A stretch of 64,000 nucleotides of DNA from Thermopolyspora sp040678635. Lineage in GTDB: Bacteria > Actinomycetota > Actinomycetes > Streptosporangiales > Streptosporangiaceae. The notes under the pieces are model-generated. The model made no database searches and was not told the origin of the DNA. It worked only from the letters and a program-made list of their open reading frames with translations. Location: contig NZ_JBFATZ010000026.1 of assembly GCF_040678635.1 (NCBI RefSeq), positions 1-64,000 of the forward strand, given 5' to 3'. Each line of letters starts with the position of its first letter. Position 1 is the first letter of the stretch. This document shows positions 32,564-42,444 of this stretch, in pieces. Position numbers and translations under genes: made by a program.

Positions 32564-32755
32564 CGGGAGGCCCTCCATGCGTACGGGATAGGGCTCACAG
32601 TTTACGGGCACCCGTTTCGTGCCCTGGGCAGGGCCGGGCGGCGGAACGGTCAAGGAGAACATTCCGGTAACGAAACGGCACTTCGCGCCAGGGTAAGACA
32701 TTGCTCTTCGGTGACAAGTGGCCCACGACGCGCGGCAGACGCGAGAATCGCAGGT

Positions 32756-34990
32756 ATGCCAGATACTTCGCCGCTGAGGCCGGGGGACCCCGGGCGCCTG
32801 GGCTCCTACGATCTTCGCGGACGTCTGGGCGAAGGCGGACAGGGCGTCGTCTATCTGGGCGAGAACTCGTCCGGGGAGAAATTCGCGATCAAGTGGCTGC
32901 GGTCCGATCTCGCCGGGGATCCGGTCTCGCGGGAGCGCTTCCTGCGCGAGGTCGCCTCGGCGCAGCGCGTCGCCGCGTTCTGCACCGCCCAGATCGTCGA
33001 AACGGGACTTCAGCACGACCGGCCGTACATCGTCAGCGAGTACATCTCCGGGCCGTCGTTGCAGAACCTGGTCATCCAGTCCGGTCCGCGCAGCGGGCCG
33101 AGCCTGCACCGGCTCGCCGTCGGCACCGCGACCGCGCTCACCGCGATCCACCAGGCCGGCATCGTGCACCGCGACTTCAAGCCCGCCAACGTGCTGATGG
33201 GGCCCGACGGGCCGCGCGTCATCGACTTCGGCATCGCCAGGGCGCTCGACACCGCCGTCACGCTCAGCTCGCGGCCGGTGGGGACGCCGTCGTACATGGC
33301 CCCCGAGCAGCTCACCGGGCACAGCGTGGGGCCGCCTGCCGACCTGTTCTCCTGGGCCAGCACGATCGTGTACGCGGCCACCGGCGACGCGCCGTTCGGC
33401 AGCGACACGCTTCCCGCGGTGATCAACCGGATCCTGAACGCCACGCCGAGCCTCGACGGCCTGCACGGCACGCTGCGCGACATCGTCGCGGCCTGCCTGG
33501 ACAAGGATCCGTCGCGTCGTCCCACCGCCGAGCAGGTGCTGCTGCGGCTGCTGCAGCACTCGTCGGCGGCGGGGCCGGCCATTCTGCACGAGGCCGCCGC
33601 GGCGGCGGCCACGCCGCACGGGGAGCCGGCCGCGGCCTCCGATCCCGCCGTGTCTTCCGGGCCTTCTGGGCCTCCCGGGCCTTCCGGGCAGCGGCTTCCT
33701 CCCACGACGCCGGAGCCGCCGCCGTGGGCGACGCCCGCCCCGGCGGGCGCGGGAGGCTATCCGCCGCCGCCCGCGCACGGTCACCCGGGGCCGCAGGGCT
33801 ATCAGGGTTACCCGGGCTACCCGGGCAACCAGGGCAACCAGGGCAATTCACGACCACCCGGGCCTCACACTCCGTATCACCTCTCTGGGCCGCCCACCGT
33901 CGAATCGCCGCGCCGCTCGTCCGGGCGCAAGTTCGCGATCGCGGGCGCGGCGGCGGGCGTGGCGGTCGCCCTCACCATGGTCGGCATCGCCGTGGCGCTG
34001 AACGGGCGAGGCGGCGGCGAGATCGTGGCCGGGACCTCGCCCACGCCCGCGAGCACGCCCACGCCCACGCCCACCCCCGCCGTGCCCACGGCGGGCGTCA
34101 CCGAGACCAAGCTGCCGGACGTGCAGGCCACCGCGTACGAGCATCCGGGGGACGCGATCTCGCTCGCCTACTTCGACATCGAGCGCGAGAAGGACCAGTG
34201 GGTCAACTATCCGCGCACGTCGCGCACCGGGTCGTTCACGCGTTCGGAGAAGTACTGGACGATCTCGGTCTCCCCGGACCGCACCCTTGAGGCGGGGCGC
34301 ACCAAGAAGTACACCTCGCGCGGCTATCACGCGATCGACATCATCGACCGGCGCAGCGGCGAGCTGCGCTCGGTCGACCTGGTCAAGTCGCCGCTGACGT
34401 ACGACTCGGCCGAGTGGAGCAAGGACAGCAAGCGGCTGCTGCTGACGATGAAGGACCCCAAGAAGGCCGACTGGACCACGATCGGGTTCATCGTCGTGGA
34501 CGTCGTCGCGGGCAAGGCCAACACGACGACGATCCTCGACGGCTCCATCAAGGACGGCCGGTTCTACTGGACGGCCGACGAGAACGAGGTGGTCACCTCC
34601 TTCACCGACGGCAAGGCGTACGGCCTGCGGTTCTACGACCTCGACGGCAAGAAGACACGGGAGATCACCGGGATCGGCGCGCCGTACAACACCTCGACCG
34701 GGCTGTTCTCGCCGTCCGGCAAGTCGTTCGTGACCCGATGCCCCACCGGCGAGAGCGGCGACTGCGTCTGGGACACCGCGACCGGGAACCGGACGACCTC
34801 GATCTCCTCCTCGTGCACGAAGATCCTGGGCTGGTACGACGAGGAGCACCTGTACTGCTGGGCGGCGTCCGCCGACGGCGGCAACCAGGTCAACGTCATC
34901 GACCTGCGGGGCACCGCGCTGCGGGTGCTGCTGAAGACCAGCGCCAAGGACGACATCGGCCCGTACTACGTGCGCGAGAACGCCGGCTGA
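32756..34990 (+). CDS. Receptor-type serine/threonine protein kinase
   Basis: A 744-residue single-pass kinase. Kinase domain: GEGGQGVVYLG loop, K46 in FAIKWLR, HRDFKPAN (D140), DFGIARAL (D157), the activation segment VGTPSYMAPEQL. A Pro/Gly/Gln-rich juxtamembrane linker (300-385, repeats such as GYPGYPGNQ) precedes one transmembrane helix (about 393-415). A TP-repeat stalk leads to an extracellular region (450-744) with beta-propeller-like strands and four cysteines. It should sense an external signal and phosphorylate cytoplasmic proteins on Ser/Thr. Divergent from guaA, with no obvious partner gene. Confidence 0.9.
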   Translation: MPDTSPLRPGDPGRLGSYDLRGRLGEGGQGVVYLGENSSGEKFAIKWLRSDLAGDPVSRERFLREVASAQRVAAFCTAQIVETGLQHDRPYIVSEYISGPSLQNLVIQSGPRSGPSLHRLAVGTATALTAIHQAGIVHRDFKPANVLMGPDGPRVIDFGIARALDTAVTLSSRPVGTPSYMAPEQLTGHSVGPPADLFSWASTIVYAATGDAPFGSDTLPAVINRILNATPSLDGLHGTLRDIVAACLDKDPSRRPTAEQVLLRLLQHSSAAGPAILHEAAAAAATPHGEPAAASDPAVSSGPSGPPGPSGQRLPPTTPEPPPWATPAPAGAGGYPPPPAHGHPGPQGYQGYPGYPGNQGNQGNSRPPGPHTPYHLSGPPTVESPRRSSGRKFAIAGAAAGVAVALTMVGIAVALNGRGGGEIVAGTSPTPASTPTPTPTPAVPTAGVTETKLPDVQATAYEHPGDAISLAYFDIEREKDQWVNYPRTSRTGSFTRSEKYWTISVSPDRTLEAGRTKKYTSRGYHAIDIIDRRSGELRSVDLVKSPLTYDSAEWSKDSKRLLLTMKDPKKADWTTIGFIVVDVVAGKANTTTILDGSIKDGRFYWTADENEVVTSFTDGKAYGLRFYDLDGKKTREITGIGAPYNTSTGLFSPSGKSFVTRCPTGESGDCVWDTATGNRTTSISSSCTKILGWYDEEHLYCWAASADGGNQVNVIDLRGTALRVLLKTSAKDDIGPYYVRENAG

Positions 34991-35000
34991 CCCGCGCGCC

Positions 35001-36746
35001 TCAGCGCACCGGGCGCTTGTCCGGCGGCGGCACCGGAACGATCTCCGGCGCGCCCAGGCGGATCGCGTCGGCCTCCTGGTCGGTGTCCTGCTCCTGGGAG
35101 GACCGCTCGGCCTCCACGCGCTTGGTGTAGTACTCCACCTCGCGCTTGACCTGGTCGAAGTCCCAGCCGAGCGGCCCGGCGAGGAGCTCGGCGGCCTCCT
35201 GCGCCACGCCCACGCCCCGGTGGAAGGTCTCGATGGAGATCCGGGTACGGCGGGTCAGCACGTCGTTGAGGTGCCGAGCGCCCTCGTGCGTGGCCGCGTA
35301 CACGACCTCCGCGCGCAGGTAGTCGTCGGCGCCCGCCAGCGGACGGGCGAGCGAGCGGTCCTCGGCGACGAGCGTGAGCACCTCGTCGATCATCGTGCCG
35401 TACCGATGCAGCAGGTGCTCGATGCGGGCGACGTGCAGGCCGGAGCGCTCGGCGAGGTGGTAACGGGAGTTCCACAGCGCCGGGTAGCCGTCGGCGCCCG
35501 CCAGCGGGATCCGGTCGGTGCACGACGGCGGGACCCGCTGATCGAGACCGTGCGCCACGGCGTCCACCGCGTCCCTGGCCATGATCCGGTACGTGGTGTA
35601 CTTGCCGCCCGCCACCATCACCAGGCCGGGCACCGGGTGGGTCACCACGTGCTCGCGCGACAGCTTGGAGGTCTCCTCGGACTCGCCGGCGAGCAGCGGG
35701 CGCAGGCCGGCGTACACGCCCTCGACGTCGTCGCGGGTGAGCGGCACCGCCAGCACGGCGTTGACGTGGTCGAGCACGTAGTCGATGTCGGAGCGGGAGG
35801 CGGCCGGGTGGCTGCGGTCCAGGTCCCAGCGCGTGTCGGTGGTGCCGATGATCCAGTGCCGACCCCAGGGGATGACGAACAGCACCGACTTCTCGGTGCG
35901 CAGGATGATCCCGGTCGAGGAGTGGATGCGGTCGCGGGGCACCACCAGGTGGATGCCCTTGGACGCGCGCACGTGGATCTGGCCGCGCCCGCCGACCAGG
36001 CCCTGGATCTCGTCGGTCCACACGCCGGTGGCGTTCACCACCTGGCGGGCCCGCACGTCGGCCTCGCGGCCGGTCTCCAGGTCGCGCACCCGCACGCCGG
36101 TGACCCGCTCGCCCTCGCGCAGGAAGCCGACCATCTGGGTACGCGAGGCCACGTGCGCGCCGTACGCGGCGGCGGTGCGCAGCAGGGTCACCACGTAGCG
36201 GGCGTCGTCGACCTGGGCGTCCCAGTACAGCACCGCCCCGGTGAGCGCGGAGCGCTTCAGGGCCGGGGCCAGGCGCAGGGCGCGGCCGCGGGACAGGTGG
36301 CGGTGGCCCGGCACGCCCCGGGTGCTGCCCGGGGTGAAGCCGAGCGAGTCGTACAGGACCAGGCCCGAGCCCACGTAGGCGCGCTCCCACACGTGGTGGG
36401 TGAGCGGGAACAGGAACGGCACCGGCCGCACCAGGTGCGGCGCGATGCGCTGGAGCAGCAGCGAGCGCTCCTGCAGCGCCTCGCGCACCAGGTCGAAGTT
36501 GTACTGCTCCAGGTAGCGCAGGCCGCCGTGGATCAGCTTGGACGAGCGTGAGGAGGTGCCCGACGCGAAGTCGCGCGCCTCGATCAGGCCGACGGTGAGG
36601 CCCCGGGTCACCGCGTCGAGCGCGACGCCCGCGCCGACCACGCCGCCGCCGACCACGACCACGTCGAGTTCCTCGGCCTCCATCCGCGCCAGCGCCGCCG
36701 CGCGCTCGGCCGGACCGAGGCTGGCTGTGCCCATGCGCACCGTCAT
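35001..36746 (-). CDS. glpD: Glycerol-3-phosphate dehydrogenase (FAD)
   Basis: A 581-residue flavoprotein. FAD motif VVVVGGGVVGAGVALDAV lies near residues 29-46. Family sites are SSRSSKLIHGGLRYL, YWDAQVDDARYV, NATGVWTDEI and GIHLVVPR, with the GKYTTYRIMA segment closing the FAD domain. The C-terminal helical cap has HRGVGVAQE. It oxidises glycerol-3-phosphate to dihydroxyacetone phosphate at the membrane, feeding electrons to menaquinone. The ATG at 36746 is taken because a GGGGGG tract lies four bases upstream; a longer frame upstream lacks family sequence. It is convergent with the kinase gene and divergent from nagA. Confidence 0.93.
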   Translation of the reverse strand: MTVRMGTASLGPAERAAALARMEAEELDVVVVGGGVVGAGVALDAVTRGLTVGLIEARDFASGTSSRSSKLIHGGLRYLEQYNFDLVREALQERSLLLQRIAPHLVRPVPFLFPLTHHVWERAYVGSGLVLYDSLGFTPGSTRGVPGHRHLSRGRALRLAPALKRSALTGAVLYWDAQVDDARYVVTLLRTAAAYGAHVASRTQMVGFLREGERVTGVRVRDLETGREADVRARQVVNATGVWTDEIQGLVGGRGQIHVRASKGIHLVVPRDRIHSSTGIILRTEKSVLFVIPWGRHWIIGTTDTRWDLDRSHPAASRSDIDYVLDHVNAVLAVPLTRDDVEGVYAGLRPLLAGESEETSKLSREHVVTHPVPGLVMVAGGKYTTYRIMARDAVDAVAHGLDQRVPPSCTDRIPLAGADGYPALWNSRYHLAERSGLHVARIEHLLHRYGTMIDEVLTLVAEDRSLARPLAGADDYLRAEVVYAATHEGARHLNDVLTRRTRISIETFHRGVGVAQEAAELLAGPLGWDFDQVKREVEYYTKRVEAERSSQEQDTDQEADAIRLGAPEIVPVPPPDKRPVR

Positions 36747-36940
36747 CGCGCCCCCCTGCAATTCGGATTCCGGCCGCTCGGGCCGCCTCGCACCTGCCGG
36801 TCGTCGTCTCCCCGTGGAGCCTTCCGGGCCGACACCCTCACCCATTCTGTCTAGGCTTGACCGTACTGTCGTTTTACCCGCTGACCGGCGGCGAATCCCC
36901 CTGCCCCCGCCCGGGGCGCGGGTCTGTGATGCTTGATCCC

Positions 36941-38077
36941 ATGGGGATCACACTCACGAACACCCGCCTCGTGCTCGCGGACGAGGTACGGGAGGGCTGG
37001 CTGACGATCGAGGACCGCCTCGTCACCCACGTGGGGCGTGGCGCCGCGCCGGGCGACGGCGTCGATCTGGGCGGACGGTACGTGCTGCCGGGTTTCGTGG
37101 ACCTGCACCATCACGGCGGCGACGGCGGGTCCTACCCGGCGGCCGACGCCGAGCAGGCGGCGCGGGCGGCGCGGTTCCACCTCGGTCACGGCACCACCAC
37201 CGGCGTGGCCAGCCTGGTCACGGCCGGGCCGGACGATCTGGCGCGGGCCGTGGGAGTGCTCGCCGACCTGTGCGACGACGGCGTCTTCGCCGGCATCCAC
37301 CTGGAGGGGCCGTACATCTCCGCCGCCCGGTGCGGCGCGCACGACCCGGCGCTGCTGCGGGACCCGGACCCGGCCGAGCTGTCGGCCCTGATCAAGGCCG
37401 GGCGCGGGCACGTGCGGATGCTGACGATCGCCCCCGAGCTGCCCGGGGCGCTCGACGTCATCCGGCTGGCGGCGCGGCAGGGGGTGATCGCCGCCCTCGG
37501 GCACAGCGACGCGAGCTACGAGCGGACGCTGGACGGAATCGAGGCGGGCGGGAGCGTGGCCACCCACCTGTTCAACGCGATGCCGCCGCTGCACCACCGG
37601 CGGCCCGGGCCGATCGCGGCCCTGCTGGAGGACGACCGGGTCACCGTCGAGTTGATCAACGACGGGGTGCACGTGCATCCGGCGGTGCTCAGGCTCGCGC
37701 ACGCGACCGCCGGGCCCGACCGGGTCGCCCTGGTCACCGACGCGATGGCCGCCGCCGGGCTCGGGGACGGTTCCTACCGGCTCGGGCCGATGGCCGTCGA
37801 GGTGTCCGGCGGCGTGGCCCGCCTCGCCGAGGGCGGCGCCATCGCCGGGAGCACGCTCACCATGGACGTCGCCTTCCGCCGCGCCGTACGCGAGGTCGGC
37901 CTCACCCTGCCCGAGGCCGCCCGCGCCGCCGCGCTGACCCCCGCCCAGGTGCTCGGCGTCGACGACCGGGTCGGCTCGATCGCCGCCGGCAAGGACGCCG
38001 ACCTGCTCGTGCTCTCCGACGACCTGGCGGTCGACGCGGTCATGAAGGGCGGGACCTGGGTGGTTCCGCCCTTCTAG
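36941..38077 (+). CDS. nagA: N-acetylglucosamine-6-phosphate deacetylase
   Basis: A 378-residue amidohydrolase. Metal and catalytic motifs are PGFVDLHHHGGDG, GIHLEGPYIS, ALGHSDASY, THLFNAMPPLHHR and the catalytic aspartate in LVTDAMAAAG. It converts GlcNAc-6-phosphate to GlcN-6-phosphate in amino-sugar recycling. It ties in with the kinase-SIS operon at 4.4-6.5 kb as another step of amino-sugar use, though the two are far apart. Start ATG 36941 fits the family N-terminus; ATG 36929 would add four residues. Confidence 0.93.
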   Translation: MGITLTNTRLVLADEVREGWLTIEDRLVTHVGRGAAPGDGVDLGGRYVLPGFVDLHHHGGDGGSYPAADAEQAARAARFHLGHGTTTGVASLVTAGPDDLARAVGVLADLCDDGVFAGIHLEGPYISAARCGAHDPALLRDPDPAELSALIKAGRGHVRMLTIAPELPGALDVIRLAARQGVIAALGHSDASYERTLDGIEAGGSVATHLFNAMPPLHHRRPGPIAALLEDDRVTVELINDGVHVHPAVLRLAHATAGPDRVALVTDAMAAAGLGDGSYRLGPMAVEVSGGVARLAEGGAIAGSTLTMDVAFRRAVREVGLTLPEAARAAALTPAQVLGVDDRVGSIAAGKDADLLVLSDDLAVDAVMKGGTWVVPPF

Positions 38078-38098
38078 CCCTTCTCAGGGTCTGCCTCG

Positions 38099-39220
38099 TC
38101 AGGAGCCCGTGTGGGGGGCGACGACGACCTCGACGCGCTGGAACTCCTTCAGGTCGGAGTAGCCGGCGGTGGCCATGGTGCGCTTGAGCGCGCCCATGAG
38201 GTTCATCGAGCCGTCGGCGAGCGTCGAGGGGCCGTGCAGGATCTGCGCGAGGGTGCCGATCGTGCCGACCTCCACGCGGGCGCCGCGGGGCAGGTCGGCG
38301 TGGTGCGCCTCCGAGCCCCAGTGGTAGCCCTTGCCGGGGGCCTCGACGGCGCGGGCCAGCGGGGAGCCGACCATGACCGCGTCGCTGCCGCAGGCGATCG
38401 CCTTGGCGATGTCGCCGGACAAGCGCATGCCGCCGTCGGCGATCACGTGCACGTACCGGCCGCCCGACTCGTCGAGGTAGTCGCGGCGCGCCGCGGCCAC
38501 GTCGGCGATCGCCGTGGCCATCGGGACCGCGACGCCGAGCACGGTGCGGGTGGTGTGGCCCGAGCCGCCGCCGAAGCCGACCAGCACGCCGGCCGCGCCG
38601 GTGCGCATCAGGTGCAGCGCCGCGGTGTAGGTCGCGCAGCCGCCGACGATGACCGGCACGTCGAGCTCGTAGATGAACTGCTTGAGGTTGAGCGGCTCGG
38701 CCCGGCCGGAGACGTGCTCGGCCGAGACCGTGGTGCCGCGGATGACGAAGATGTCGACCCCGGCATCGATCACCGCCTTGTGGTGCTGGACGGTGCGCTG
38801 CGGCGACAGCCGGGCCGCGGTGGTGACGCCCGCCGCCCGGATCTCCTCGATGCGGCGGCCGATCAGCTCGTCGCTGATCGGGGCGTTGTAGATCTCCTGC
38901 AGCCGCTTGGTCGCCGCCTCCTGGCTGAGCGTGGTGACCTCTTCAAGCAGCGGCGTGGGGTCCTCGTACCGGGTCCACAGCCCTTCGAGGTCGAGGACGG
39001 CGAGCCCGCCCAGCCTGCCGATCTCGATCGCCGTGGGGGGCGAGACCACGCTGTCCATCGGGCTGACCACGACGGGCAGGTCGAACCGGTAGGCGTCGAT
39101 CTGCCAGCTGATCGACACCTCCTCGGGGTCGCGGGTACGCCGGGACGGCACGATGCCGATCTCCCCCAGCGCGTACGCCCGCCGCCCGCTCTTGCCGCGC
39201 CCGATCTCCACCTGGCTCAT
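38099..39220 (-). CDS. guaB3: GuaB3-type IMP dehydrogenase family protein
   Basis: A 373-residue TIM-barrel protein without CBS domains. It has GRGKSGRRAYALGEIGIVPSRRT-type start (quoted in part), PVVVSPMDSVVSPP, VGGCATYTAALHLM, VIADGGMRLSGDIAKAI and HADLPRGARVEVG. In true IMP dehydrogenase the catalytic cysteine sits in GPGSICTTR; the corresponding loop here is GGGSGHTTRTV, with histidine in that place. The protein is known across actinobacteria (Rv3410c) directly after guaB, as here. Its activity cannot be told from sequence; it may be a reductase, a regulator or a divergent dehydrogenase. Confidence 0.9.
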   Translation of the reverse strand: MSQVEIGRGKSGRRAYALGEIGIVPSRRTRDPEEVSISWQIDAYRFDLPVVVSPMDSVVSPPTAIEIGRLGGLAVLDLEGLWTRYEDPTPLLEEVTTLSQEAATKRLQEIYNAPISDELIGRRIEEIRAAGVTTAARLSPQRTVQHHKAVIDAGVDIFVIRGTTVSAEHVSGRAEPLNLKQFIYELDVPVIVGGCATYTAALHLMRTGAAGVLVGFGGGSGHTTRTVLGVAVPMATAIADVAAARRDYLDESGGRYVHVIADGGMRLSGDIAKAIACGSDAVMVGSPLARAVEAPGKGYHWGSEAHHADLPRGARVEVGTIGTLAQILHGPSTLADGSMNLMGALKRTMATAGYSDLKEFQRVEVVVAPHTGS

Positions 39221-39292
39221 CGCTTTCGTTCTCCGATCACATCCAACACGCCTCCCACCACGCCTCACATCACCATGCCGCCGACGACACCG

Positions 39293-40774
39293 TCAGCGGC
39301 CGTGGTAGTTGGGGGCCTCGACCGTCATCTGGATGTCGTGGGGGTGGCTCTCCTTCAGGCCGGCGGCCGTGATCGGCATGAGCTGACCGCGGGTGCGCAG
39401 GTCCTCGATCGTGCGCGAGCCGGTGTACCACATCGCCTGGCGCAGCCCGCCGACGAGCTGGTGCGCCACGGCGGCGACGGGGCCGCGGTAGGGCACCTGG
39501 CCCTCGATGCCCTCGGGGATCAGCTTGTCCTCGGTGGCGATGTCGTTTTGGGAGTAGCGGTCCTTGCTGTAGGAGTTGCCGCCGCGCTCGCGGTTGCGCA
39601 TCGCGCCGAGCGAGCCCATGCCCCGGTAGGACTTGAACTGCTTGCCGTTGATGAAGATCAGCTCGCCGGGCGACTCCTCGCAGCCGGCGAGCAGGCTGCC
39701 GAGCATCACCGTGTCGGCGCCGGCCGCGATCGCCTTGGCGATGTCGCCGGAGTACTGCAGGCCGCCGTCGCCGATCACCGGCACGTTCGCCGGGCCGCAG
39801 GCGAGAGAGGCCTCGTGGATCGCGGTCACCTGGGGGGCGCCCACGCCGGCCACCACGCGGGTGGTGCAGATGGAGCCGGGGCCGACGCCGACCTTGACCG
39901 CGTCGACGCCCGCGTCCATCAGTGCCTGGGCCCCGGCGCGGGTGGCCACGTTGCCGCCGATCACCTCGACGGCGGAGTTGGCCTTGACCTTGGCGACCAT
40001 GTCGCACAGGCCGCGGGAGTGGCCGTGCGCCACGTCCACGACGATCACATCGACGCCCGCCTCGATGAGCGCCTTGCAGCGCTCGTCGGCGTCGCCCGCC
40101 ACGCCGACCGCGGCCCCGACGACCAGGCGGCCGTCGGCGTCCTTGGTGGACAGCGGGTACTGCTCGCTCTTGGTGAAGTCCTTGACGGTGATCAGGCCGC
40201 GCAGCCGTCCGCCGTCGTCGACCAGCGGCAGCTTCTCCACCTTGTTGGCGCGCAGCAGGCGGAAGGCCTCCTCGCGCGAGACGCCGACCGGGGCCGTCAC
40301 CAGCGGCATCGTGGTCATCACCTCGCGGACCGGGCGGCTGTGGTCGGTCTCGAAGCGCATGTCCCGGTTGGTGACGATGCCGACGAGCACGCCGGTCGCG
40401 TCGATCACCGGAACCCCGGAGATGCGGTACTTGGCGCACAGGGCCTCAACGTCAGCGAGGGTGTCGTCGGGGAAACAGGTGACCGGGTTGGTCACCATGC
40501 CCGCCTCGGACCGCTTGACGAGATCGACCTGCTGGGCCTGCTCCTCGACCGAGAGGTTGCGGTGCAGGATGCCGATGCCGCCCTGCCGGGCCATCGCGAC
40601 CGCCATCCTGGCCTCGGTGACCGTGTCCATGGCCGCGGAGACGAGCGGGATGCGCAGGGTGATGCCGCGCGACAGCCGGGTGGTGGTGTCGGCCTCGCCC
40701 GGCTGCAGATCGGAATAGGCCGGGACGAGCAGCACGTCGTCGAACGTGAGCCCCGGCTCGGTGAACCTGGCCAT
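39293..40774 (-). CDS. guaB: Inosine-5'-monophosphate dehydrogenase
   Basis: A 493-residue enzyme. N-terminal FTEPGLTFDDVLLVPAYS, two CBS domains (about residues 95-215: MVTNPVTCFPDD, MTTMPLVTAPVGVS), the catalytic loop VGPGSICTTRVVAG with its cysteine, DGGLQYSGDIAKA and the flap YRGMGSLGAM ... NSYSKDRY. It oxidises IMP to XMP with NAD+, the committed step to GMP. ATG 40774 is chosen over an upstream TTG because a GGGGG tract sits about seven bases before it. It is followed by guaB3 in the same direction. Confidence 0.96.
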   Translation of the reverse strand: MARFTEPGLTFDDVLLVPAYSDLQPGEADTTTRLSRGITLRIPLVSAAMDTVTEARMAVAMARQGGIGILHRNLSVEEQAQQVDLVKRSEAGMVTNPVTCFPDDTLADVEALCAKYRISGVPVIDATGVLVGIVTNRDMRFETDHSRPVREVMTTMPLVTAPVGVSREEAFRLLRANKVEKLPLVDDGGRLRGLITVKDFTKSEQYPLSTKDADGRLVVGAAVGVAGDADERCKALIEAGVDVIVVDVAHGHSRGLCDMVAKVKANSAVEVIGGNVATRAGAQALMDAGVDAVKVGVGPGSICTTRVVAGVGAPQVTAIHEASLACGPANVPVIGDGGLQYSGDIAKAIAAGADTVMLGSLLAGCEESPGELIFINGKQFKSYRGMGSLGAMRNRERGGNSYSKDRYSQNDIATEDKLIPEGIEGQVPYRGPVAAVAHQLVGGLRQAMWYTGSRTIEDLRTRGQLMPITAAGLKESHPHDIQMTVEAPNYHGR

Positions 40775-41787
40775 CCGCAACCCCCTAGTGCCGTGATCGG
40801 GCCGCCGCGCCCCTCGGCTCAGTTTATCGGCCCGTCACCGAGCGCCTCACCGGCGCGCGGACGGGCGTCCGCCGGGCCGCCGCGTCCATGAGCAGGACCG
40901 AAATATCGCCGAAACATGCGGCATGCCCGCGTCGGGTGGCGGCGTGCCGCGCCGAGGGCGGCGGCGGGGCCGGGGCGCGCGGCCGGACCGGGGCGTGCGT
41001 GGGGACGGGCGGGGGGCGCGGGGGATCCGGCAATTCACGCTTCGGCCATTGGCTTGCGGTGCCGTCCGCGAGCGATCGGGAAAGCAATGCCCCCGGGGCC
41101 GAATATGTGGCGCCAAACAACTTTCACGCGGGATGCTGGGATTTATCCGGAAAACCCTTGCCCGACCGCGGGCGACGCCCGTTGATACCGGTTGATACCC
41201 GTTGACCGCAATTGGCTGCGGGAAGGAAAGGCCGCCCGGCCGCGAAGAGCATGGCGTGTCCGCCGTATGGCCGTCTTGACTCGGCCGCCGATTCCCTACC
41301 CGGCGGCCATGAAAGACGCGTGCGCCGGACGGTCGCCTCTCGTCGCCGAGCGGCACGACGGCCCGCCGGACGCGCATCGGATTTTCCGTCACGAAGCGCT
41401 ATATGTCTATCACAGTACGCGAGTTCGTCAAGTCGGGGCGGGGTGGCTCGTGGGCGCCCTCGACATCCATGAACATCCATAAGAGCACGACAAGCCCTGC
41501 GGGGCCGCACTCCACCCGCCCGGTCTCGCCGTGCTCGCGCGTACGCCCCCAGCGGCGCACCGGAGCCGCGGGACCCTCGCGCGTGGCGCTCATTCGCCGC
41601 CCGATTTCGCGCAATTGCGCGGCGAACCAAACAAAGCGGCAATGCGGTGTGAAGGACGGATCGACGGTACGTGATCAATGGGATATACGACTATAAGGGC
41701 CGGGCATGAAATGTTCACCAGTATCGTGTTCAGTCGATTACCTTCCGCAATCGACGCATCAATGTGACCAATCCGTAGCCGTCCGAT
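40775..41787. other. Gene-free interval of about 1 kb between guaB and the sigma factor gene
   Basis: Neither strand shows a recognisable gene; open frames here lack family motifs and typical codon bias. GC content drops toward the right (41600-41790). Three GTTGA-containing direct repeats (GTTGATACC, GTTGATACC, GTTGACC) sit at about 41179-41208. The interval probably holds the promoters of guaB (leftward) and of the sigma factor (rightward), and may have lost genes that occupy this place in relatives. Confidence 0.5.
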
Positions 41788-42444
41788 ATGACGACATCCA
41801 CGATCGTGGCAGGCATCATGCCTAACGTGACCGAGGGATGCGTCGCCGACGCCGTAACAGGGGTGAGGCTTGCGACGAGATCGGATGAGTCCGACCTCAG
41901 GGAACTGACAAGCCTTGCCGTACAGGGGGATCGCACAGCGATCGAATCGTTGCTCGGGCAGCTTCGCCCGATGGTCGTGCGCTACTGCAGGGCACGCTTG
42001 GGGAGGGTTTCCGGTCACTACCACATCGCGGACGACGTGGCGCAGGAGGTCTGCATCGCCGTCCTGTCCGCGTTGCCGCGTTACCGTGACATCGGCCGTC
42101 CCTTCGCGTCGTTCGTGTTCGGCATCGCGTCGCACAAGGTCGCCGACGCGTTGCGCAGCTCCGTGCGCTCGGCCGTGCCCACACAGGACCTTCCCGACGG
42201 GCCCGACGAGGGGCCCGGACCGGAGGAGACCGTCGTGCGCCACACCGAGGCCGCGCAGGCGCGCGAGCTCCTCTCCCGGCTTCCCGACACCCAACGCGAA
42301 CTGCTCATTCTGCGGGTGGTGTCGGGGCTGTCGGCCGAGGAGACCGGTAATGTGTTGGGTATGTCAGCAGGCGCGGTACGGGTCGCGCAGCATCGGGCAC
42401 TGGCCCGGTTGCGGGAGTTGGCCGACCTTGAGTCGATTGCGTGA
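41788..42444 (+). CDS. ECF sigma factor, SigD/ShbA type
   Basis: A 218-residue sigma-70 family protein. Region 2 includes IADDVAQEVCIAVLSALPRY and GRPFASFVFGIASHKVADALR; region 4 includes LSRLPDTQRELLILRVVSGLSAEETGNVLG and the helix SAGAVRVAQHRALARL. Position between guaB and groEL matches mycobacterial sigD and Streptomyces shbA; ShbA is known to drive transcription of the principal sigma factor gene. ATG 41818 is an alternative start since no clear ribosome binding site precedes 41788. The stop overlaps the GTG of the next small gene. Confidence 0.9.
   Translation: MTTSTIVAGIMPNVTEGCVADAVTGVRLATRSDESDLRELTSLAVQGDRTAIESLLGQLRPMVVRYCRARLGRVSGHYHIADDVAQEVCIAVLSALPRYRDIGRPFASFVFGIASHKVADALRSSVRSAVPTQDLPDGPDEGPGPEETVVRHTEAAQARELLSRLPDTQRELLILRVVSGLSAEETGNVLGMSAGAVRVAQHRALARLRELADLESIA

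Noticed and set aside
31007..33784. 925-codon minus-strand frame extending guaA upstream
   Set aside because: Only the last ~518 codons match GMP synthase. The rest is antisense to the kinase gene and has no similarity, so the start is placed at 32563.
40847..41392. 181-codon minus-strand frame in the guaB-sigma gap
   Set aside because: Arg/Pro-rich composition, no motif, no ribosome binding site; treated as non-coding.
41124..41678. 184-codon minus-strand frame in the same gap
   Set aside because: No recognisable domain and overlaps the previous frame and the direct repeats.
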